A stretch of DNA of 64,000 nt, from NCBI RefSeq assembly GCF_016924145.1, contig NZ_JAFFZO010000011.1, positions 1-64,000 of the forward strand, in the 5' to 3' direction. Below are positions 50,955-60,521 of the stretch, in pieces (position 1 is the stretch's first letter; each line of letters starts with the position of its first letter). The translations under genes were made by a program, and so were the position numbers. Origin of the DNA: Amphritea pacifica (GTDB lineage: Bacteria > Pseudomonadota > Gammaproteobacteria > Pseudomonadales > Balneatricaceae). The notes beneath the pieces are model-generated. The model had not been told where the DNA came from. It made no database searches and saw only the letters and a program-made list of their open reading frames with translations.

Positions 50955-51794
50955 ATGCACCGTTACGAAGGTCAATATAGCGGAACAGACGTAAGGTCTT
51001 TGCAAGCGATTATTATGGATTGGGCTGGCACCACCGTCGATTTTGGTTCGATGGCGCCGATTCGTGCTTTTCAGGGGTTGTTTGCCAGTCAGGGGGTGGC
51101 CATCTCTGAAACTGAAGCCCGGGGACCGATGGGCACCGAGAAGCGGGAACATATCCGCCAGCTTTGCAACCACCCGCGCATCCGCACGGCCTGGCTTGAG
51201 GCGAGGGGCGAAATACCGACGGAAGACGATATCGACCGACTGTATAACGAGTTTGTACCTTTGCAGATCGCCGCCATTGCCGAAACCGCGGTACTGATTC
51301 CCGGGCTGACGGAGGTTGTCGCCTGGGCTGAAACGAACGGCATCATGATCGGAGCCAATACCGGCTATGCCGATATTATGATTGAGGGCCTGTTGGCGCG
51401 TGCCGCGGCGCAGGGTTATTCACCACAATCGAATGTCTGCGCTACACAGGTGCCCAAAGGTCGTCCCTATCCCTATATGGCGATGATGAACGCGATTGAA
51501 CTGGGGGTGGAAAAACTCGCCGCCTGCGTCAAGATCGACGATACCCTTACCGGTATAGATGAAGGCCTGAACGCCGGTATGTGGACGGTCGGCGTGGCGG
51601 TCAGCGGCAACGAAGTGGGTATGAGTCTGGAGCAGTGGAGTGCACTCAGTGAAGACAAGCAGGAGGCGTTGCGTACTAAAGCCTATGACCGCTTCAAACA
51701 GGCCGGTGCCCACTATGTAATCGACAGCATCGCCGATCTGATTCCGGTGCTGGAAGATATCGAAATCCGTCTGGCGGCGGGAGAAAAGCCTTAA
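50955..51794 (+). CDS. phnX: Phosphonoacetaldehyde hydrolase
   Basis: A 279-residue HAD-superfamily phosphonatase cleaving the C-P bond of phosphonoacetaldehyde to acetaldehyde and phosphate. The nucleophile Asp is in IIMDWAGTTVDFGSM near 23, the Schiff-base Lys in RGPMGTEKREHI near 64, and VKIDDTLTGIDEGLNAG near 194 holds the metal-binding acids. Length is normal. GGGAGAG precedes the ATG at 50955. With PhnW it lets the cell use 2-aminoethylphosphonate as phosphorus and possibly nitrogen source. Confidence 0.95.
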   Translation: MHRYEGQYSGTDVRSLQAIIMDWAGTTVDFGSMAPIRAFQGLFASQGVAISETEARGPMGTEKREHIRQLCNHPRIRTAWLEARGEIPTEDDIDRLYNEFVPLQIAAIAETAVLIPGLTEVVAWAETNGIMIGANTGYADIMIEGLLARAAAQGYSPQSNVCATQVPKGRPYPYMAMMNAIELGVEKLAACVKIDDTLTGIDEGLNAGMWTVGVAVSGNEVGMSLEQWSALSEDKQEALRTKAYDRFKQAGAHYVIDSIADLIPVLEDIEIRLAAGEKP

Positions 51795-51796
51795 AG

Positions 51797-51885
51797 CAGA
51801 ACGCAGCTGCGCTGCTTGCGAGAACGTAGTCTTCGACTCCTGCTAGTGGTTAGACGGAAAACTACGTTTTCCTTGCCAGAAAAAG
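51797..51885 (+). repeat. Hairpin-rich dispersed repeat, copy 2
   Basis: AACGCAGCTGCGCTGCTT, then AACGTAGTCTTCGACTCCT, GCTAGTGGTTAGAC, and the end CTTGCCAGAAAAAG repeat the module order of the element at 594-690 in the other orientation. It lies directly after phnX and before that gene's terminator. Confidence 0.6.
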
Positions 51886-51886
51886 C

Positions 51887-51914
51887 AAAAAGAGCGCGGA
51901 TTGGCGCTCTTTTT
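51887..51914 (+). terminator. Terminator after phnWX
   Basis: AAAGAGCGC and GCGCTCTTT pair around GGATTG, with T-runs on the plus strand and A-runs upstream, so it can work in both directions, also for the convergent DUF4386 gene. Confidence 0.85.
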
Positions 51915-51962
51915 CGTTTATCAGCACCTTCTCGGGCAACACTGGCTCGGAGCAAAACATAT

Positions 51963-52673
51963 CTATTCAGAACCCTGATTGAAATCTGAAACGATTCGCT
52001 TTTCGGCCCGATACGCCTTCCATAGCAGCGATAGCGGCAGTAGCACTTCCCCGGGGAAAGTATATTGGGCGATCAGATAACGGTCAGTGGCAAGCGCGAA
52101 AAAGGTGATCGTGTCGAGGCAGTAGCCGATCCCAGCAATGATCAGTAATACGCCAATCACTCTGGGAAGAAAACCGCAGCGGTACACCAGATAGCCCATC
52201 GGCATTAACCACAGTCCCCAGAAGATATGCGCGATCATGATACCCTGCCGGTGTAACTCCAGCAGGAACAGGGTAAGCGCATCCAGTTGTTGTGGGTTGA
52301 ATACTTCGCGGAGCAGGTCGGACTCAGATAGCAACAGCGCGGTGATATGGCTGAGTTCATTGAGTAGCGCAATGGGGATGGTGACCAGTGTGAACAGCAC
52401 CATAAACCGGGCAGCGATCACGCCATAAGGGCGCAGCAGATAATAGAGTGCGATCACCAGAAACAGCTGGGTAAGCTGAATCGCGAAAGCACAGAGAATG
52501 CTCAGCCGTATTGTGGTTGCGTGATCGGTAAGATTCGCGAGCGTTGCGCTGTTATCGCCGGCAACCGTAATAAGCTCCGGGATATACATAATGCCAAATA
52601 CCCCCATCGGAATCAGCAGCAGATAGAGGCAGCCTGCCAGACGAGCCAGACGGATTTCGTTTACGGTGTTCAT
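51963..52673 (-). CDS. DUF4386 family membrane protein
   Basis: A 236-residue polytopic protein with about six membrane helices (near 12-32, 55-80, 85-110, 140-165, 170-190, 200-220). The start NEIRLARLAGCLYLLLIPMGVFG and the GIMIAHIFWGLWLMPMGYLVYR core fit the uncharacterised DUF4386 family. I take the ATG at 52673, eight bases after GGA; another ATG lies two codons upstream, and a long in-frame extension further up overlaps the divergent promoter. Likely controlled by the divergent LysR regulator. Function unknown. Confidence 0.75.
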   Translation of the reverse strand: MNTVNEIRLARLAGCLYLLLIPMGVFGIMYIPELITVAGDNSATLANLTDHATTIRLSILCAFAIQLTQLFLVIALYYLLRPYGVIAARFMVLFTLVTIPIALLNELSHITALLLSESDLLREVFNPQQLDALTLFLLELHRQGIMIAHIFWGLWLMPMGYLVYRCGFLPRVIGVLLIIAGIGYCLDTITFFALATDRYLIAQYTFPGEVLLPLSLLWKAYRAEKRIVSDFNQGSE

Positions 52674-52801
52674 TGTCATGATCCAATTTAAGGGAATATT
52701 TAATGTCGGGATCAGTTTATCTGCGTATTTATGCAGACTAAATCGGCAAAAAACGCCTACTATGTATGCATATTCGTATAGGTTGTTGTAGAGGGAACGG
52801 T

Positions 52802-53698
52802 GTGGACTGGAAAACAGTGAATTTTGACTGGAACAGAGCACGGGCATTTCTGGTCACCGTGGAAGAGGGGTCTTTGTCAGCGGGGGCGCGTGCCCTTGGG
52901 CTGACGCAGCCGACCCTGGGAAGACAGGTGGCGGCGCTGGAGTCTGAGTTAGGCGTTACACTGTTTGAACGGGTGGGGCAGGGACTGAAACTGACGGACG
53001 CCGGGCTCGGGCTGGTAGCTCATGTGCAGGCGATGGGCGAGGCTGCCAGCCGCTTATCACTGGCGGCATCGGGTCAGTCGCAAACCCTGCAGGGCACGGT
53101 GACCGTCGCCGTGAGCGAACTCGAAGCGGTGTTTCTGCTGCCTGAGGTGATCGAACGTGTACGTAGCGAGTTGCCGGGTATCACGCTGAATCTGCAGGTG
53201 TCCCATGAGGTGGCTAATCTGAAACAGCGGGAGGCGGATATCGCCCTGCGAAGTTTTCGTCCCACGCAACCGGATCTGATTGTGCGCAAATTGCGGGAAG
53301 ACCCGATCTGGCTATACGGCACAGCGAAATACCTGGCACCCTATAGCGGCGTTACCTCTGTCCATCAGTTAAACAATATCCAGATCATCGGTTTTGAACA
53401 GAACCACCGGTTACAGGAGTTGCTCAACAGCACCGGTCATGGCTGGTCGCTTTCCGCTGAGAACATCAGGGTGACAACCCTGTCACAACTGCTGCAATGG
53501 GAGTTGGTGAAACGGCACCTGGGGTTAGGATTGTTTCCTCAGCCAATCGGTGACCGGGAACCCGCGTTCGTACGCGCATTTGAATCCTTCGGGCCGCCGA
53601 TGGTGTTGCCCCTGTGGCTGGTCTGTCACCGTGAACTGCATACCAGCCTGCGGGTCAGAAAGGTGTTTGATCAGTTAGCCGAGATGCTGTCCAGCTGA
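52802..53698 (+). CDS. LysR-family transcriptional regulator
   Basis: A 298-residue LysR regulator. The winged HTH (about 7-66) reads FDWNRARAFLVTVEEGSLS then LGLTQPTLGRQVAALESELG, and the effector-binding domain spans about 95-295. The GTG at 52802 is preceded by GAGGGA. It is divergent from the DUF4386 gene across 128 bases, the usual arrangement for a LysR protein and its target. No inducer can be deduced. Confidence 0.87.
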   Translation: MDWKTVNFDWNRARAFLVTVEEGSLSAGARALGLTQPTLGRQVAALESELGVTLFERVGQGLKLTDAGLGLVAHVQAMGEAASRLSLAASGQSQTLQGTVTVAVSELEAVFLLPEVIERVRSELPGITLNLQVSHEVANLKQREADIALRSFRPTQPDLIVRKLREDPIWLYGTAKYLAPYSGVTSVHQLNNIQIIGFEQNHRLQELLNSTGHGWSLSAENIRVTTLSQLLQWELVKRHLGLGLFPQPIGDREPAFVRAFESFGPPMVLPLWLVCHRELHTSLRVRKVFDQLAEMLSS

Positions 53699-53979
53699 GA
53701 TGTCTGAGATTCATTACAGTTGTGTTAATCGTTACAGCGCTAATCACTGCGAATTTATTCACATCTTCCCCAGAACAAAATCAAGTGCGGCAACGCCGGC
53801 TAAGAACATGTAATTACTCGATATTTAGCATTTGCACAAAAGATAGATTTTTATATATCTTCTTTTAATTTAAGTAATTAACAGAACATTAATAATAAGT
53901 CATAAGATAATTGTTGCACTGCAGCATAGCGCGCTGTACCATCACCCCATCGACTAAAATCCTAATATAGGTATACATC

Positions 53980-54363
53980 ATGTTCCAGACTATTCCTGCT
54001 GCTGACTTCTCTGCTTTTGGCGCTCCTGTTCAGAAGCTGATCGAACTAAACACAGCGACCTTTACTATGGCATTCGAAGCTCAGAAAGCTGCGATTGAAC
54101 AACAGATTGCTCAGGCTCAGGCTGATTTCAAAGCCTTCGCTGAAATCAAAGATGTTGAAGCTTTCACCTCTTTTGTGACTTACAAATCTGAAGAAGCTAA
54201 GGCTAAGCTTGAAGCGCTGCAGGCTGAAGCACTGGCTGCAACTGAAAGCACCAAAGCTTACTTTGCTGAAGTTCAGGCTATCCTGACGGCTGGTCAGAAA
54301 GCTGCTGCTCCTGCTCCTGTTGCTAAAGCGCCGGCCAAAGCACCTGCTAAAGCTGCTGAATAA
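53980..54363 (+). CDS. Phasin family protein
   Basis: A 127-residue phasin, a coat protein of polyhydroxyalkanoate granules. The phasin_2-type helix runs from about 10 to 100 (KLIELNTATFTMAFEAQKAAIEQQ, partial, and FTSFVTYKSEEAKAKLEALQ), with heptad-like amphipathic spacing. The C-terminal 20 residues are an Ala/Pro/Lys repeat like those of PHA-binding phasins. Codon usage is strongly biased, suggesting high expression. The 280-base AT-rich region upstream is free of genes; the PHA synthase is not in this window. Followed by a clear terminator. Confidence 0.88.
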   Translation: MFQTIPAADFSAFGAPVQKLIELNTATFTMAFEAQKAAIEQQIAQAQADFKAFAEIKDVEAFTSFVTYKSEEAKAKLEALQAEALAATESTKAYFAEVQAILTAGQKAAAPAPVAKAPAKAPAKAAE

Positions 54364-54380
54364 TCTAAGCTGTTTTTATA

Positions 54381-54412
54381 AAGCCTCCATCAGTAATGAT
54401 GGGGGCTTTTTT
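54381..54412 (+). terminator. Terminator after the phasin gene
   Basis: AAGCCTCCATCA and TGATGGGGGCTT form a long stem (one G-U) with a 4-base loop GTAA, followed by TTTTTT. It ends 2 bases from the convergent chromate transporter stop. Confidence 0.9.
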
Positions 54413-54413
54413 G

Positions 54414-55604
54414 TTATAACTGCGTCTGCAAAATACCGGTCATGATCGCCAGCACCACTAACCCCACAATCGGTAGTTTTAAGGTTCTCAGCAGGAAGAA
54501 ACCACAGACCATCAGGGCAACGTCGGCAGAGTTGTTGACCGCGGTGATAAAGACCGGTTGATAGAGAGCGCTGAGTAGCAGACCCACAACCGCTGCGTTA
54601 ACGCCACTGACAGCACCGTTCAGGACGGGCTTTGCGGCCAGTACCTGCCAGTTTTTTAACACCCCCAGAAGCAGCAGAAAACCAGGCAGAAAAATACCGG
54701 CAGTGGCAAGCAGGGCTCCCGTGATGGGGACCGGAGGAAGCAACTGATAGCCCAGATAGGTGGCCAGTGTGAACATCGGTCCGGGCACCGCCTGAGCAGC
54801 GGCGTAACCGGTGATAAAGTTATCGCTGCTGAGCTGGTCACCGACGATATTTTGCAGCAGTGGCAGCACCACATGACCACCGCCAAATACCAGACTGCCG
54901 GCCTGATAAAAGTCAGAAAAGAGCTGAACCGAGGGGCTGAATGGTGCCAGCAGTGGCAGCCCCGTTAACAGAACTACAAAGAGAATCAGCGAAAAATGTA
55001 CTTGTTTTGCTGCAGTTTTTGCCAACCTGTTGCCAACCCGCTCTGTGCTATCTGATGCTAAATCGACCGGGTGTGGTTTCAACCAGATCAGGCCGACCAT
55101 TGCCGCCGCCAGCAGCACAGCGATCTGGCTCCATACACCGGGGATGGTCAGCATCACCGAGGCGCAGATCACCGCGATAGCTGCGGTCAGCTTTCGCTGA
55201 CAGAAGCTTCTGGCCATCCCCAGGGTGGCATCTGCCACGACCACTACTGCCAGCAGTTTAAGGCCATGGATCACACCCTGAAACAGCGCGTTGTCAGTCA
55301 GAGAGCTGCTCAGCACTGCCAGCGCCAGCATCAGCAGGACCGATGGCAGCGTAAACCCGGTAAAGGCGGCTAACGCGCCGATCAGTCCGCCGCGGTGATA
55401 ACCCACGGCAAAGCCCACCTGACTGGAACCGGGGCCGGGCAGAAACTGACTCAGAGCGACCAGTTGAGCGTACTCGGTATCGCTGAGCCAGCTGAGCTTT
55501 GTCACAAAGGTGGTGCGAAAATAACCAATATGAGCGGCAGGGCCGCCAAAGCTTATCCAGCCGAGCAGGAAAAACTGTTTAAAGATCGTTAAAGCGTTCA
55601 TCAT
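54414..55604 (-). CDS. chrA: Chromate transporter, ChrA family
   Basis: A 396-residue inner-membrane protein of the long-chain CHR family, with two homologous halves. Each half starts with the signature FGGPAAHIGYFR (about 19-30) or FGGGHVVLPLLQ (about 230-241) and contains LSQFLPGPGSSQVGF or AAQAVPGPMFTLATYLG. CHR proteins export chromate or transport sulfate-like anions. About ten membrane segments are present. No chrB regulator is adjacent. The 290 bases upstream to the next gene hold no further coding feature. Confidence 0.92.
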   Translation of the reverse strand: MMNALTIFKQFFLLGWISFGGPAAHIGYFRTTFVTKLSWLSDTEYAQLVALSQFLPGPGSSQVGFAVGYHRGGLIGALAAFTGFTLPSVLLMLALAVLSSSLTDNALFQGVIHGLKLLAVVVVADATLGMARSFCQRKLTAAIAVICASVMLTIPGVWSQIAVLLAAAMVGLIWLKPHPVDLASDSTERVGNRLAKTAAKQVHFSLILFVVLLTGLPLLAPFSPSVQLFSDFYQAGSLVFGGGHVVLPLLQNIVGDQLSSDNFITGYAAAQAVPGPMFTLATYLGYQLLPPVPITGALLATAGIFLPGFLLLLGVLKNWQVLAAKPVLNGAVSGVNAAVVGLLLSALYQPVFITAVNNSADVALMVCGFFLLRTLKLPIVGLVVLAIMTGILQTQL

Positions 55605-55893
55605 ATTCCGGATAGATCAGCAAATAAGCAAATAAGCGCCATTATCTGACAGCATTGTTACAGCGATAAGTGGATTGATGTGATCGGCTGATACGCCACT
55701 TTTTCGTTTTGGCTGGTTTCCAGGTCGCTGTGAGACAAGGCGCTTTTTGCCAGTGCCAGTAATATGCTTCAGCCAGCGTAATTAAACGGCATACCTCCTT
55801 TTAAGTAATTGAATGAGATCGCTTGTGTACTAGAATGGCGCGAGCAGACTTTTTATCAGATCGCTGATCTATGGCGACGTTGGATAGGACACT

Positions 55894-56301
55894 ATGAATC
55901 AGGCAACTGTACAACTATTAACCGATTACTACGCAGCATTTAACCGTCAGGATATGGATGGGTTTTTGGCCCTGCTTACCGATGATGTGATTCATGATAT
56001 CAATCAGGGGGACCGGGAAGTGGGCAAAGCGGCTTTTGCTCAGTTCATGGATCGCATGAATACCCATTACAAAGAGGAGATCGTCAATATCTCCATCACC
56101 ACCAATGAAGCCGGTGATCGTGCTGCCGCAGAGTTCACCGTTCTCGGTGAATATCTGTCCACTGATGAGGGGCTGCCTGAAGCAGACGGACAGCGATACA
56201 ATCTGCCCGCGGGTGCCTTCTTTGATATCCGCGATGGGCAGGTGGCGCGAGTGACCAACTACTACAATCTGCAAGACTGGATCGCCCAGGTGTCAGGCTG
56301 A
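55894..56301 (+). CDS. SnoaL/ketosteroid-isomerase-like protein
   Basis: A 135-residue cone-fold (NTF2-like) protein. The start LLTDYYAAFNRQDMDGFLALLTDDVIHDIN and the end GQVARVTNYYNLQDWIAQV are typical of the SnoaL-like polyketide cyclase/isomerase group, whose members have varied or unknown activity. It is the first of three closely spaced plus-strand genes with a GNAT acetyltransferase (6 bases after) and a nitrilase-like enzyme. A shared function of the three is inferred. Confidence 0.82.
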   Translation: MNQATVQLLTDYYAAFNRQDMDGFLALLTDDVIHDINQGDREVGKAAFAQFMDRMNTHYKEEIVNISITTNEAGDRAAAEFTVLGEYLSTDEGLPEADGQRYNLPAGAFFDIRDGQVARVTNYYNLQDWIAQVSG

Positions 56302-56307
56302 TCGGCG

Positions 56308-56895
56308 ATGTTGAGATTTAAGCGGTTCTCAGGTGAAGCCTTAGTTCGCTACCTTCCTGAACTGGCGCAACTACGCATCCGGGTGTTTCGTGACTGGCCC
56401 TATCTCTATGACGGTGATCTGGCCTATGAGGAGCGTTACCTGCAAACCTATATACAGGCGCCCGACAGTATCATCGTGTTAGCGTTTGATGGGGATCATG
56501 TGGTCGGTGCTTCCACCGGTATTCCGCTGGTACATGAAACCCCAGAGGTTAAACAACCCTTTATCGAGGCTGGTTTTGATCTCGACAGGGTCTTTTATTG
56601 TGGTGAATCGGTGCTGCTCTCCGCTTATCGGGGGCAGGGCGCGGGGGTTGAGCTTTTTCAGCAACGGGAGGCTCATGCCCATGAAGTTGGCGGCTTTGAC
56701 TTATGCTGTTTTTGTGGTGTGCAACGTCCCGATGACCATCCGGCCCGTCCTGCGGGTTATGTGCCGCTTGATGATTTCTGGCGTAAACGGGGTTACCGTA
56801 AACACCCGGAACTGAGTACCACATTCAGTTGGAAAGAGTCAGGCGAAGCCCATGAATCGCCCAAGCCGATGGCCTTCTGGATGAAGCGGCTATAA
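56308..56895 (+). CDS. GNAT-family N-acetyltransferase
   Basis: A 195-residue protein with the GNAT fold: LAQLRIRVFRDWPYLYDGD near 16-34, the central strand DSIIVLAFDGDHVVGASTGIPL, and the acetyl-CoA loop LLSAYRGQGAGVELF near 103-117 (Q/RxxGxG/A type). The end FSWKESGEAHESPKPMAFW is characteristic of a subgroup found next to carbon-nitrogen hydrolases. It starts 6 bases after the SnoaL-like gene. Substrate unknown. Confidence 0.82.
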   Translation: MLRFKRFSGEALVRYLPELAQLRIRVFRDWPYLYDGDLAYEERYLQTYIQAPDSIIVLAFDGDHVVGASTGIPLVHETPEVKQPFIEAGFDLDRVFYCGESVLLSAYRGQGAGVELFQQREAHAHEVGGFDLCCFCGVQRPDDHPARPAGYVPLDDFWRKRGYRKHPELSTTFSWKESGEAHESPKPMAFWMKRL

Positions 56896-56961
56896 TTCTG
56901 GCAGGATCTGAGTCAGATGGTCTGGCCGATCAGTATATGCAGATAGAATCGGAAACAGCGG

Positions 56962-57834
56962 ATGAAAAACGTCAAAGTAGCGGTCTCTCAGTACGACATC
57001 GGCTTTTTTACACAATGGTCAGATTTTTCTGACAAGTTAACCTGTTGGGTGAAAACCGCGGCTGATAACCGGGCGAAATTACTGCTCTTTCCGGAATATG
57101 GCAGTATGGAACTGCCATCGTTGTTGGGTAAAACGGTTTACAACGATCTTCATGGTCAGCTGGACGCGATGCAGTCCCTCTATCCGCAATGGCAGAGGTT
57201 GCATATCGAGCTGGCGCGGCAGTTTGATCTGATGATCTTAGCGGCCTCTTTCCCGGTACAGCAACCGGATGGCTCGTTTCGCAACCGTGCTAACCTCTAT
57301 GGTCCGGATGGCCTGATCGGTTATCAGGATAAACTGATCATGACCCGCTTCGAAAATGAACAGTGGCGGGTGGCGGCAGGTAGTGAAATCAAAATAATAG
57401 AGTCTGATATCGGTCCACTGGGCATCAATATCTGTTATGACTCAGAGTTCCCTATGATCGCCCGTCAACAGGTCGAAGCCGGGGCTAACCTGATACTGGT
57501 GCCCAGCTGTACTGATACCGAGGCCGGGTTTCACCGGGTACGGATAGGCTGTCAGGCCCGCGCTCTGGAGAATCAGTGTTATGTGCTGCAATCCCCCACC
57601 TTTGGCCGGGCGGACTGGTCAGAGGCGGTCGATATCAACACCGGTCGGGCCAGCATCTACACTCCGGTCGATTACGGTTTTCCCGATAATGGCATCCTGA
57701 TCGAAGGCTCGTCAGACCGGGCCGAGTGGGTCTATGCTGAGCTGGATCTGGAATCAATCGCACGGGTACGGGCAGAGGGACAGGTGTTTAACTATCGGGA
57801 CTGGGAGAAACAGGAGGGGCTGATATCGAAATGA
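56962..57834 (+). CDS. Carbon-nitrogen hydrolase (nitrilase superfamily)
   Basis: A 290-residue cytosolic amidase/nitrilase-type enzyme with the full Glu-Lys-Cys triad: LLLFPEYGSMEL near 42, GYQDKLIMTRFE near 118 and NICYDSEFPMIARQ near 152. The family includes amidases, carbamoylases and aliphatic nitrilases; this subgroup is often fused or linked to a GNAT domain, as it is linked here 66 bases downstream. Last gene of the three-gene cluster. Confidence 0.87.
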   Translation: MKNVKVAVSQYDIGFFTQWSDFSDKLTCWVKTAADNRAKLLLFPEYGSMELPSLLGKTVYNDLHGQLDAMQSLYPQWQRLHIELARQFDLMILAASFPVQQPDGSFRNRANLYGPDGLIGYQDKLIMTRFENEQWRVAAGSEIKIIESDIGPLGINICYDSEFPMIARQQVEAGANLILVPSCTDTEAGFHRVRIGCQARALENQCYVLQSPTFGRADWSEAVDINTGRASIYTPVDYGFPDNGILIEGSSDRAEWVYAELDLESIARVRAEGQVFNYRDWEKQEGLISK

Positions 57835-58071
57835 GTCTGGAGGCTTATGCCTTTAAGTGAAAGGACTTGTTTACACCAGGGGGGCTAAGAGTACCGGGGT
57901 AGTGAGTTTGCTCTGAACTGTCGGGTTCAGAATTAGCCCGGTTAAACGCTGTTTTATTGATTAAAAACAACTTATTAGCGTGAAAAAAGCAGGATATAAA
58001 GCTGACTGGTTTTATACTGTGAGAATGTCATAGAATGGTCATTCTCTTAGTCAGGCTGCGTTGGTGTCTCT

Positions 58072-60396
58072 GTGAACAAGCCTCTTCGTTACTCCCGCAC
58101 TGAATGGCGGCGGCGTGCGGCAATTATAGCGTTTGCTGTTTTTGCCTTTGTCAGTTACATCGTACTGATCTCCCTCAGCCTGTACCATGCCAGAGAGCGG
58201 GAGTTAGAAACGGTGCTGACTCAGCAGACGAGCCTGGTGAAGGTATTAGAGAGTCAGGCTGACGCCACCCTCAAAAAGATCGATACAGTACTGCTCTCAG
58301 TGCAGCAAAAGCTCACCGGAACGCCAGCAAACCTCCGCCCTGCGCCCTCCGTTATGAATCAGATACTGGCATCTCACCTTGCGTTGATCGGTGAGTCTCA
58401 GAGTCTTCGTGTGGCGGATGCTCAGGGGCGATTTATCTACGATGCCAGTGGTGTTCTCCATTCCGCGACCATCAGTGATCGCAAATATTTTTTACGTAAT
58501 CGTGCCGATCCCAACGGCGAATTAATCATCTCTGAACCGTTGTTTGCCCGTATCACCCATAACTGGGTGGTTACTGTCAGTCGGCGCATCAATGATGACA
58601 AGGGTGGGTTTGCAGGGCTGATTCAGGCAGCTGTGCGAGCCGAGTTCTTCGAAAACTTTTATGAGTCTCTCAATCTGGGAAAATCGTACAGCGTGACTCT
58701 GGTCGATGGAAAGTCGCGCATGCTGGCCCGCTTCCCCGCAAAAGAGGACCAGTTGGGTAAACCTATCAAGAGTCCTCTGTTACGTGATTTTATGGCGAGT
58801 GGTGCCAACGATACCCAGTACACAACCATCTCTGCAGTGGATAATGTCGAACGAAGTTATATGGTGCGTAAGGTCGGCCCCTATCCCCTCTACCTGATCA
58901 TCGGTCATACAAAAAGCGATCAGTTGTCTGCATGGCACCAACAGCTAGTCTGGAGTATTGTCGGCATCGTCGTGCTGGGAGGAGTGTTGCTGGGCTGGAT
59001 CATTGTCTGGCTCCGCAGTTACGATTCGGCACTGGCGCTGGCGGGACGAATGACCTCGGCTTACGAAGTAACACTGCAACGTATGCGTCATCTTGCCGGA
59101 CATGATCCACTGACTGACTTGCCAAACCGGGCTCTTCTGGAAGAGCGGATGGCAACTGCACTGGCTGATACAAAAGGTCGCCGGGCGGATCTGGTGCTGA
59201 TGTTTATTGATCTGGACCACTTCAAGGATATTAATGACACCCTTGGTCATGCAGTGGGTGACAAACTGTTGGTTCAGGTGGCAGAACGTTTGCGGCAAGG
59301 GCTGACGGATCAGGATACGATAAGTCGTCAGGGAGGGGATGAGTTTGCCGTTCTGTTGCGGGGGTATGCCAACCTGACCCAGGTGGCAGAAACGGCGCAA
59401 CGGCTGATCGAACAGCTTGATCCACCCTTCGAGGTCAATGAGCACGAACTACGGGTAACGGCGAGTATCGGTATCAGTGTTTATCCACAGGATGGCCCCG
59501 ATATTGTCACACTGCTGAAGAACGCGGATACCGCCATGTATCAGGCCAAAGCAGAAGGGGGGCGGGCCTTTCATTTCTTTACTGAGGAGATGAATGCCCG
59601 GGTGCTTAATCGCGTTACTCTGGATAAAAATCTGCACTCTGCGCTGGAGTATCAGGAGTTTGTGTTACTCTATCAACCGCAGGTTGACGGAGCCAGTGGA
59701 CAGATTACTGGCGTCGAGGCTTTAATCCGCTGGCACCATCCGCAACAGGGGGATATCTCCCCGGCCCAGTTTATACCTGCAGCTGAAGAGAGCGGAATCA
59801 TTAATGGCATCGGCGACTGGGTTTTGAATCAGGCCTGTTTTCAGACACGGCGCTGGCTCGATCTCGGTCTGCCAGAACTGACCATGGCGGTGAATATTTC
59901 AGCGGTGCAGCTGCGCCAGCCCGATTTTGTCGATAAAGTGATGGCCACTCTTTGCCAATATGGCCTGCCGGCCGAATACCTGGAACTGGAAATTACCGAA
60001 AGCGCGCTGATCCGCGATACTCAGAGAATTGTCCGCATACTCAATGAGTTGCGTAAACAGGGCGTGCGGCTCTCGGTAGACGATTTTGGCACGGGTTACT
60101 CCAGTCTGGCTTATCTGAAAAACCTGCCCTTCGATAAGATCAAGATCGATCAGTCCTTTATCCGGGGGATCCCTGAAAGAGAGGATGATGCCGCAATCAC
60201 TGAAGTGATCATTGGGATCGCCAAAAGCTTAAAAATGGAACTGATTGCGGAAGGGGTGGAAACCAAAGAGCAGTCCGCTTTTTTGTTACAGCATCATTGC
60301 CAGCAGATGCAGGGGTTCTTTTTCGGCAAACCGATGCCCGCAGCGGAGATTGAGCAGCGTTTACGACAGAGTGTCGAAGCATGCCCCGTTCAATAA
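58072..60396 (+). CDS. Cache-GGDEF-EAL c-di-GMP enzyme
   Basis: A 774-residue membrane protein with TM1 near 17-37, an extracytoplasmic Cache-type sensor domain (about 40-290), TM2 near 295-317, a GGDEF domain (about 345-505) and an EAL domain (about 520-765). GGDEF is intact (RQGGDEF) but the I-site position reads TDQD, without Arg. EAL catalytic motifs are present: EALIRW, ITESAL, DDFGTGYSS, KIDQSFI and EGVET. It may make and/or degrade c-di-GMP; the dominant activity cannot be read. The GTG start has a weak ribosome site. The 237 bases upstream contain no gene. Confidence 0.9.
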   Translation: MNKPLRYSRTEWRRRAAIIAFAVFAFVSYIVLISLSLYHARERELETVLTQQTSLVKVLESQADATLKKIDTVLLSVQQKLTGTPANLRPAPSVMNQILASHLALIGESQSLRVADAQGRFIYDASGVLHSATISDRKYFLRNRADPNGELIISEPLFARITHNWVVTVSRRINDDKGGFAGLIQAAVRAEFFENFYESLNLGKSYSVTLVDGKSRMLARFPAKEDQLGKPIKSPLLRDFMASGANDTQYTTISAVDNVERSYMVRKVGPYPLYLIIGHTKSDQLSAWHQQLVWSIVGIVVLGGVLLGWIIVWLRSYDSALALAGRMTSAYEVTLQRMRHLAGHDPLTDLPNRALLEERMATALADTKGRRADLVLMFIDLDHFKDINDTLGHAVGDKLLVQVAERLRQGLTDQDTISRQGGDEFAVLLRGYANLTQVAETAQRLIEQLDPPFEVNEHELRVTASIGISVYPQDGPDIVTLLKNADTAMYQAKAEGGRAFHFFTEEMNARVLNRVTLDKNLHSALEYQEFVLLYQPQVDGASGQITGVEALIRWHHPQQGDISPAQFIPAAEESGIINGIGDWVLNQACFQTRRWLDLGLPELTMAVNISAVQLRQPDFVDKVMATLCQYGLPAEYLELEITESALIRDTQRIVRILNELRKQGVRLSVDDFGTGYSSLAYLKNLPFDKIKIDQSFIRGIPEREDDAAITEVIIGIAKSLKMELIAEGVETKEQSAFLLQHHCQQMQGFFFGKPMPAAEIEQRLRQSVEACPVQ

Positions 60397-60521
60397 CGCC
60401 GGATTAACGGGGTGCATGCCGTTTATGTGAAGGTGGCTCCTGCCGTTATCGGTCAGATAGATCATCAACAATATAGCGGTGCCTTTTCCCTGGAAGCGGT
60501 TTTTATGGTATTCCTGCAGTT

